Below are positions 58,756-64,000 of a stretch of 64,000 nucleotides of DNA, one piece after another. Below the pieces are notes generated by a model. That model was not told the origin of the DNA. It saw nothing but the letters and a program-made list of their open reading frames with translations, and did no database searches. This stretch comes from Bacillus sp. HNG. GTDB lineage: Bacteria > Bacillota > Bacilli > Bacillales > Bacillaceae_L. Within the stretch, counting starts at the first letter, position 1; every line of letters begins with the position of its first letter. The position numbers were made by a program, and so were the translations under genes. Location: contig NZ_QUQV01000005.1 in assembly GCF_003400205.1 (NCBI RefSeq), positions 1-64,000 on the forward strand. Direction: 5' to 3'.

Positions 58756-59880
58756 TTATTTATTCCTGCTTTCCGTCATTTGCTTCCAAACGGAGCCCTT
58801 TGCTTCCTCGCCACCTTCGATTCTTTCGATGGCCAGCTTGATTTGCATTTTCACTTCAAATTCAGGATCGTTTTCCGCCGCTTTAAGTGCATCAAGTGCG
58901 GTTTCATCGCCAACCTCATATAAAAACATAGCAGCACGCCATCTTACAAGCTTACTTGGATCTTTCAAAGCCTCACACATCGGACCAATTGCAGCTGGGT
59001 CGCCGATATCTGATAAACAGTCTCCTGCTGTTCTTCTGACTGTAACGGACTTATCCTTTAATGCCTCATACAAATATGGTAATACGAGTGGCTTTTCAAT
59101 CATACCTAAATAAACAGTTGCTAACCGACGGATTGACGGTTTTTCATCTTTTAAGGCTTTCGCAAGTACAGGAACATCATCTTCTTCCGGATCCATTTGC
59201 TCTAACCTTGCATAGCGGTTTGTCCAATCAGGATCATCCAACATCTCCAATGTTACCTTATAGGATTGACGTTTTTGGATAGTTGGTGCTGATGTTTGTT
59301 CCGAAATTTGCTTTACAATACGATCGAGTCGTTCTTTCGGATAGGCAGCCGCAAGCTCTTCAACAACTTCCTTTCCAATTTCATCATGATTGCCATAGCG
59401 CACGCCTTGTTCCTTCCATTCGCGTTCCAGCACAACGTTTCCTGAAACCTCTTGGGCATGTAACAAGCTTTCCCTGAACACGTCAGGTAATCCAAAACGG
59501 AACTCTTGTTCACCATCATGAAGCTTAACCTGCATTGGGAGTCCTTTATACATTTGTACAAAAACCTTTACTTCTCCAAAATGTTCATCAAGCTTCGGTC
59601 CTTCTTTTTCCCCTTCTGTCACATCTTCTCCAAACACTTTACGTACATTTGGTAAAAGCTCCTGCCAGTCATATCTTGCATTTCTTTCAACTGCTAAAAA
59701 GTCGGCAACATGATAAACACCTTTAATGCCTTCGATACCCATAATCTCTTTAATTAGTGGTGGTGCTTGATCTATGTTTTCCTTTTTATAATTATTGCTT
59801 TTTCCCTTTGGTAGTTCCTCGTCTAATATAATTTTCATTGTATTCGGACTAGGTGTTGGTTCAATTGATTTTATTTTCAT
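58756..59880 (-). CDS. CvfC-like HEAT-repeat protein (YpgR)
   Basis: A 374-residue protein of the conserved virulence factor C / YpgR family. It has an N-terminal NifU-N-like Scaffold domain (SIEPTPSPNTMKIILDE and IKGVYHVADFLAVER), a linker, then HEAT repeats (about 230-355) such as VPVLAKALKDEKPSIRRLAT and AAIGPMCEALKDPSKLVRWR. Probably a scaffold or Fe-S related factor. ATG 59880 follows GAAGGAGCGG; the frame extends upstream without a site. Confidence 0.85.
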   Translation of the reverse strand: MKIKSIEPTPSPNTMKIILDEELPKGKSNNYKKENIDQAPPLIKEIMGIEGIKGVYHVADFLAVERNARYDWQELLPNVRKVFGEDVTEGEKEGPKLDEHFGEVKVFVQMYKGLPMQVKLHDGEQEFRFGLPDVFRESLLHAQEVSGNVVLEREWKEQGVRYGNHDEIGKEVVEELAAAYPKERLDRIVKQISEQTSAPTIQKRQSYKVTLEMLDDPDWTNRYARLEQMDPEEDDVPVLAKALKDEKPSIRRLATVYLGMIEKPLVLPYLYEALKDKSVTVRRTAGDCLSDIGDPAAIGPMCEALKDPSKLVRWRAAMFLYEVGDETALDALKAAENDPEFEVKMQIKLAIERIEGGEEAKGSVWKQMTESRNK

Positions 59881-60293
59881 ATCTACCGCTCCTTCTCCTA
59901 CGAAATCAACTACCGTAATTGTAGCACACGCAATTACCCATAATCCATTACGGGAGCTTATGATAGCCACAGTCCAGCTGCTAATTTGTAATGTTTCTGT
60001 AAAAAACCCTCTTACACCTTGAAACAACTGTGTTTTGTTACTAATCATACTTGTCTTATTTTAGCGCTTTTGTACTAAATATCTGAATTTTTGTCATAAT
60101 AGCTTATTTACCGAAATATCTTAAAATTGTGCTCATGTATGAGCTGTTTTCGCTTTTGTTAGGATAAGGATTGAAATCGTAATACATCTTTTCCTTAGTT
60201 AAGGTACGCATCTCTTCCATAGCATTTTTATCCAACAAACTTTTCGAAAACTACATTATTTTTGCTTTTTGCAAACATCAAGGAGGTACTTCA
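59881..60293. other. 413-base divergent spacer
   Basis: This spacer lies between the divergent CvfC-like and NlpC/P60 genes and must hold both promoters. No convincing sigma-A pair, riboswitch or repeat was found. The in-frame extension of the CvfC-like gene to 60048 is regarded as non-coding. Confidence 0.45.
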
Positions 60294-61325
60294 ATGAAAA
60301 AACGCTATGGAACCCGCGAAGCAATTGTCATAACGTCTCTTGCGGCTGGATTTTTCTTTGGCGCCCCACTTGCAGCAGATGCATCAGAAAAGCAAAACCT
60401 AGACCCTTTAATAGATAAAAACTATCAATTTGATACAAAACAGGAATTACGGTACGGTCACACCGGTTATCCAGTTCGCTTTCTTCAATTTGAGTTACAT
60501 AAATTAAATTTTTACTATGAAACAATCGATGGTCACTATGGTGCATCAACTCAAGAAGCCGTTAAAAGATTTCAAGAATTATATGATTTAAAGACCGATG
60601 GAATTGCCGGAGAAACAACACTAGAAAAACTGAACGAAGTAATATTACAGCCAAAGCCAGCTTTCTACACAATTGGTGACGAGGGTCCTGCCGTAAAACA
60701 GCTACAAACCAAATTACAAAGACTGCGATTTTATAGCGGATTGATTGATGGCAAATTTGAATCAGTTACCGAGGCAAGTGTGAAGGCTTACCAAAAGAAG
60801 TTTAATTTAGAAACAAATGGGTTAGCAACCGAAGAAACGATTGACCATATCATGAAAAATAAAAATGTAAGGGGTCTCACCATCAAAAAAGCTACAGTTG
60901 TGACGGCTCAGCCAAGGTCAAACAATCCTGAAACCACTGAGGCACCAGCAGAACCAATTGAAGCTCCACCTGTAGATGCAAGTGTAATTTCAATAGCAAT
61001 GAATTATATGGGGGTTCCTTATGTCTGGGGAGGCACTTCACCAAATGGCTTCGATTGCAGTGGCTTTTTACAATTTGTTTATGCTCAAAAAGGGGTAAAC
61101 CTCTCACGAACAGTTCCAGGCATTTGGAGCCAGGGGGCAAGTGTGTCTGCACCTAGCGTTGGTGATATTGTCTTTTTTCAAACGTATAAGCCTGGCCCAT
61201 CACATGCAGGCATTTACCTCGGAAACAATAAATTTATTCACGCAGATTCGACGGATGGTGTGAGTATTGATGATATGACGATTTCCTACTGGCAATCACG
61301 ATACTTGGGCGCGAAACGACTATAA
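60294..61325 (+). CDS. secreted NlpC/P60 peptidoglycan DL-endopeptidase
   Basis: A 343-residue exported wall hydrolase: signal peptide (about 1-31, cut near ADASE), two peptidoglycan-binding PG_binding_1 domains (about 52-115 and 125-190, each with an R/K-FQ-x-Y-x-L-x-x-DG pattern), a Pro-rich linker, and an NlpC/P60 domain (about 232-343). The catalytic Cys is in FDCSGF, with His in SHAGIYLG and FIHADS. It cuts gamma-D-Glu-diaminopimelate bonds in stem peptides. Likely roles are growth, separation or germination. Confidence 0.93.
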   Translation: MKKRYGTREAIVITSLAAGFFFGAPLAADASEKQNLDPLIDKNYQFDTKQELRYGHTGYPVRFLQFELHKLNFYYETIDGHYGASTQEAVKRFQELYDLKTDGIAGETTLEKLNEVILQPKPAFYTIGDEGPAVKQLQTKLQRLRFYSGLIDGKFESVTEASVKAYQKKFNLETNGLATEETIDHIMKNKNVRGLTIKKATVVTAQPRSNNPETTEAPAEPIEAPPVDASVISIAMNYMGVPYVWGGTSPNGFDCSGFLQFVYAQKGVNLSRTVPGIWSQGASVSAPSVGDIVFFQTYKPGPSHAGIYLGNNKFIHADSTDGVSIDDMTISYWQSRYLGAKRL

Positions 61326-61328
61326 AGC

Positions 61329-61354
61329 AAAAAGGCCCGGTTTATGCCGGGCCC
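61329..61354 (-). terminator. rho-independent terminator of the ABC-F gene
   Basis: Minus strand GGCCCGG, a 6-base loop, CCGGGCC, then TTTTT. GC-rich and strong; also just after the NlpC/P60 stop. Confidence 0.9.
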
Positions 61355-61361
61355 ACTCTTC

Positions 61362-63248
61362 TTATTCACTTACCATTTCTGATAGTTCTGCCCATCTTTC
61401 CATTAACCGGTCAAGCACCTCAGATTCCTTCGCATGCTCATCCATTGCCTGCTGAGCTTTTTGGTAGTCACTTCCTGCTGCTTCAATTTCTTTCACCAGT
61501 GCAGCAACCTTCTCTTCTTGGGCTTCAATTTTCCCTTCAATCTCATCCCACTCAAGCTGATCCTTGTAGGAAAGCTTCTTTTTCTTTGGCTTCGGTGCCT
61601 CCTGTGATGATGCTTTTTCAACCTTTACTTTTTGTACAGCTTGAGCCGCTTCTACTGTATTTTTCTCAAGATAATCCGAGTAATCTCCAAAAAAGGTTGT
61701 AATCTTATGTCCCTCTCCAAAAACTAAGAGCTGGTCTGTTACCTTATCCAAGAAGTAGCGATCATGTGAGACCGTGATTACCACACCTGGGAACTCCTCC
61801 AAATAATCCTCTAGCACGGTTAATGTTTGAGTATCCAAATCATTTGTCGGCTCATCCAATAATAATACATTTGGTTCACCCATAATGATTTTCAACAAGT
61901 ACAGCCGTCTTCTTTCTCCACCAGATAGCTTCCGAATGGGCGTACCATGAGTGTGCATAGGAAATAAGAAACGCTCTAGCATTTGAGCTGCTGAAATCAT
62001 TTTTCCATCAAGGGTATGAATCATTTCAGCCGTTTCTTTGATATATTCAATCATTCGTTTATTAACATCCATATCCATGCTTTCCTGTGTATAATAAGCA
62101 AGTTTAACCGTTTGACCAATCTCAATCTCGCCTTCATCCACTGGAATTCTACCCGCAATGATATTTAATAATGTGGATTTCCCGCTTCCATTTCGACCCA
62201 CAATTCCAATTCGGTCACCTGGCTTAACGAGCAAATTCACATCCTCCAAAATTTTCATCCCATTAAAGCTTTTTGACACATTTTTTAGCTCAATGACCTT
62301 TTTACCGAGCCTACTGCCGCCAACTGAAATATCCAGTGTTTCGGTATTCACTGTCTTTTTGCCATTCTCAATTTCTTCAAATCGTTGAATTCGTGCTTTT
62401 TGCTTGGTTGTTCTGGCCTTAGCCCCACGACGAATCCAAGCCAGCTCACGTCTGTATAAATTTTGACGCTTTAATTCAGAGGCCTGCTCCTGCTCCATCC
62501 GAAGCGCTTTTGCCTCTAAAAAGCTACTATAGTTCCCTGTATAGGTATAAAGATTACCCTCATCTAATTCGATAATTCGGTTTGTTACTCGGTCTAAAAA
62601 GTACCGATCATGGGTAACAACTAATAAAGCTCCATTGTATTTAGCTAGATAATCCTCAAGCCATTTAATCGTGTCGTAATCCAAATGGTTTGTCGGCTCA
62701 TCTAGAATCAGTAAGTCCGGTACCTCAATTAAGCTTTGGGCTAGTGCCACACGCTTCTTTTGTCCCCCTGAAAGTTCCATTACATCTTGAGAAAAGTCCA
62801 TTATACCTAGCTTTGATAAGACTGCCTTTGCGTTTGAATTGGCTTCCCACGCATTTGCTGCATCCATTTTTTGCTGGAGATCATATAGTCTTTCCTGATT
62901 CGTTGTGCTCATCGGTTCCTTTTCGATTCGAATCATCGCTTCTTCATATTCTTTTAATAACCGAAGGAGTGGTGTATTGCCTTGAAAGACTTGGTCGAGG
63001 ACGGTATTTCCGATTGAAAATTCAGGCTGTTGCGGTAAATAGCTGATTGTGTATCCCTTCGAGTGGGTAATTTCCCCACGGTCCGCTTCTTCCACACCTG
63101 CAATGATTTTTAAAAGCGTTGATTTACCTGTTCCATTGACACCGATGATGCCAATTCGTTCATTATCTGTAATGCTAAAGGATATATCCTCGAACAATGT
63201 TTTTTCGGCATAGCTTTTTGATAAATTTTCAACGGTTAAAAGCCTCAT
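61362..63248 (-). CDS. ABC-F translation factor (YfmR/Uup type)
   Basis: A 628-residue ABC-F protein with two ATPase domains: Walker A GVNGTGKST (about 36) and GRNGSGKST (about 358), signatures LSGGQKKRV and LSGGERRRL, Walker B LLILDEPTNHLD and VLLLDEPTNDLD. The linker contains the PtIM segment (RRGAKARTTKQKARIQRFEE), and a C-terminal coiled coil starts near 560 as in Uup/YfmR. These bind ribosomes and relieve stalling, for example at Pro-Pro. Start ATGA overlaps the upstream stop. Confidence 0.93.
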   Translation of the reverse strand: MRLLTVENLSKSYAEKTLFEDISFSITDNERIGIIGVNGTGKSTLLKIIAGVEEADRGEITHSKGYTISYLPQQPEFSIGNTVLDQVFQGNTPLLRLLKEYEEAMIRIEKEPMSTTNQERLYDLQQKMDAANAWEANSNAKAVLSKLGIMDFSQDVMELSGGQKKRVALAQSLIEVPDLLILDEPTNHLDYDTIKWLEDYLAKYNGALLVVTHDRYFLDRVTNRIIELDEGNLYTYTGNYSSFLEAKALRMEQEQASELKRQNLYRRELAWIRRGAKARTTKQKARIQRFEEIENGKKTVNTETLDISVGGSRLGKKVIELKNVSKSFNGMKILEDVNLLVKPGDRIGIVGRNGSGKSTLLNIIAGRIPVDEGEIEIGQTVKLAYYTQESMDMDVNKRMIEYIKETAEMIHTLDGKMISAAQMLERFLFPMHTHGTPIRKLSGGERRRLYLLKIIMGEPNVLLLDEPTNDLDTQTLTVLEDYLEEFPGVVITVSHDRYFLDKVTDQLLVFGEGHKITTFFGDYSDYLEKNTVEAAQAVQKVKVEKASSQEAPKPKKKKLSYKDQLEWDEIEGKIEAQEEKVAALVKEIEAAGSDYQKAQQAMDEHAKESEVLDRLMERWAELSEMVSE

Positions 63249-63892
63249 AACTGTCCATTCCATTCTTTATAAAATTGATCAAGAAACGCAGTCATGAAAT
63301 CATGACGTTCTTGGGCTGCTTCTTTTGCTGCATTCGTATTAAGAGTATCCTTTAATTTTAATAATTTCTCATAAAAATGATTGACTGCTGTTGATTTTCC
63401 ATTTCGGTATTCTTCCTTTGTCATGACTTCCCGATATGGTAGATTAGGATCATAGATAAGATCACCGTGTGCTCCTGCGTACGCAAAGGTTCGCGCAATC
63501 CCTATTGCACCGATTGCGTCCAAACGATCAGCGTCCTGGACAACCTGTCCCTCAATGGTTTTCATTGGTGGCCGGTTGCCTCCCTTAAAGGACATAGTCG
63601 AAATAATTTCAATGATCTCTTCTTGTTCAGTTTCTGGTAGAGGTAAGGAAGTTAACCAATCACGAACCTTCCAGAGTCCTTCTTCCTCTGAATTATTTAA
63701 TTTTTCGTCTGCCACATCATGTAATAATGCCGCCATTTCGACGATAAATACATTTGCTTGTTCTTTTTCTGCAAGTTGTATAGCAGCCTTTCTGACGCGT
63801 TCAATATGATACCAGTCATGGCCACTGCTATCATGCTGCAAAATATGTTTAACAAAAGTAATCGTTTTTTCAATCATTTGTTGTTGCTTCAT
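63245..63892 (-). CDS. ypgQ: HD domain phosphohydrolase YpgQ
   Basis: A 215-residue HD-superfamily hydrolase: GHDWYHIERV (first His), AALLHDVADEK (HD, about 57-58) and VQDADRLDAIGAIGIARTFAYAG with the late Asp. The B. subtilis homologue YpgQ is a Mn-dependent nucleotide pyrophosphohydrolase. ATG 63892 follows GGTGGAGG. It overlaps the ABC-F gene by four bases, forming an operon. Confidence 0.9.
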   Translation of the reverse strand: MKQQQMIEKTITFVKHILQHDSSGHDWYHIERVRKAAIQLAEKEQANVFIVEMAALLHDVADEKLNNSEEEGLWKVRDWLTSLPLPETEQEEIIEIISTMSFKGGNRPPMKTIEGQVVQDADRLDAIGAIGIARTFAYAGAHGDLIYDPNLPYREVMTKEEYRNGKSTAVNHFYEKLLKLKDTLNTNAAKEAAQERHDFMTAFLDQFYKEWNGQL

Positions 63893-64000
63893 TTTATCCT
63901 CCACCGACATCAATATCGTATCCATTGTATCATAAAATGCCCCCACTAATCTGTCGCGTACCTATAAACCTTTGCATAAAATAAAAAAGCTGGAGAAACT

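Noticed and set aside
59881-60048. N-terminal extension of the CvfC-like protein
   Set aside because: The ATG at 59880 has a good ribosome binding site and gives the family N-terminus. The upstream part has no similarity.

Overview
The window looks like a chromosomal segment of a spore-forming Bacillaceae bacterium. The DNA is AT-rich, with strong GGAGG-type ribosome binding sites and frequent TTG/GTG starts. There are sigma-A type promoters, many rho-independent terminators, a YuzL-family small protein and a likely spore sulfolactate operon. Gene content and order partly match the Bacillus subtilis ilvA-ypmP-degV-ypmQRS and thy-dfrA-ypjP-ypiP-yphP-ypgR-ypgQ neighbourhoods. Genus and species cannot be fixed from what is visible; no replication origin, tRNA, transposase or CRISPR array was seen.

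Layout. 1-226: 5' end of a 16S rRNA gene on the minus strand with its leader and promoter. 0.5-13.3 kb: accessory genes (nitroreductase, small zinc ribbon, BmrA-like ABC exporter, AEC permease, SGNH hydrolase, SDR with a divergent TetR regulator, pentapeptide protein, TolB-like propeller, DUF4901-like protein, nuclease lipoprotein, EthD-like protein). 13.4-21.3 kb: catabolic and purine functions (ScoAB CoA-transferase with a divergent LysR, YerA-like adenine deaminase, AzgA-type purine permease with a divergent LysR). 22-33.8 kb: Csp, MsrAB fusion, acyltransferase, small unknown genes, MFS exporter, holin-like protein, DUF1906 protein, AIM24, PadR-ChrA, AAA ATPase. 33.9-42.8 kb: HD protein, CorA with a small upstream ORF, M29 aminopeptidase, aminoglycoside-phosphotransferase-fold protein, YpmS/YpmR, metallophosphoesterase, YkoP-like protein, Sco. 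43-49 kb: YitT-like protein, then a tightly overlapping comA-phosphatase-cysH-sat-cysC operon with a divergent MFS exporter. This set could carry sulfate to sulfolactate. 50-64 kb: degV, ypmP, ilvA, yplQ, dfrA, thyA, a Pro-Pro-endopeptidase-like protease, ypjP, yuzL, ypiP, brxA, cvfC/ypgR, an NlpC/P60 hydrolase, ABC-F yfmR and ypgQ.

The most unusual structure is non-coding. Five separate intergenic tandem arrays, near 21.3, 28.8, 32.8, 41.5 and 50.0 kb, all repeat with a period of 52-53 bp, about five turns of B-DNA. They fall into at least three sequence families. Two arrays share a 33-bp palindromic core, and two others share a second unit in opposite orientations. Four of the five lie between convergent genes. 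A second dispersed element, built on the palindrome GGGACAGGTACCTGTCCC, occurs at gene ends in the first 13 kb. Other points worth following are the NDPDP-containing small ORF ahead of corA, the histidine phosphatase sitting where B. subtilis has ComB in its sulfolactate genes, and the secreted Pro-Pro endopeptidase-like protease with possible XXPPXP targets nearby.
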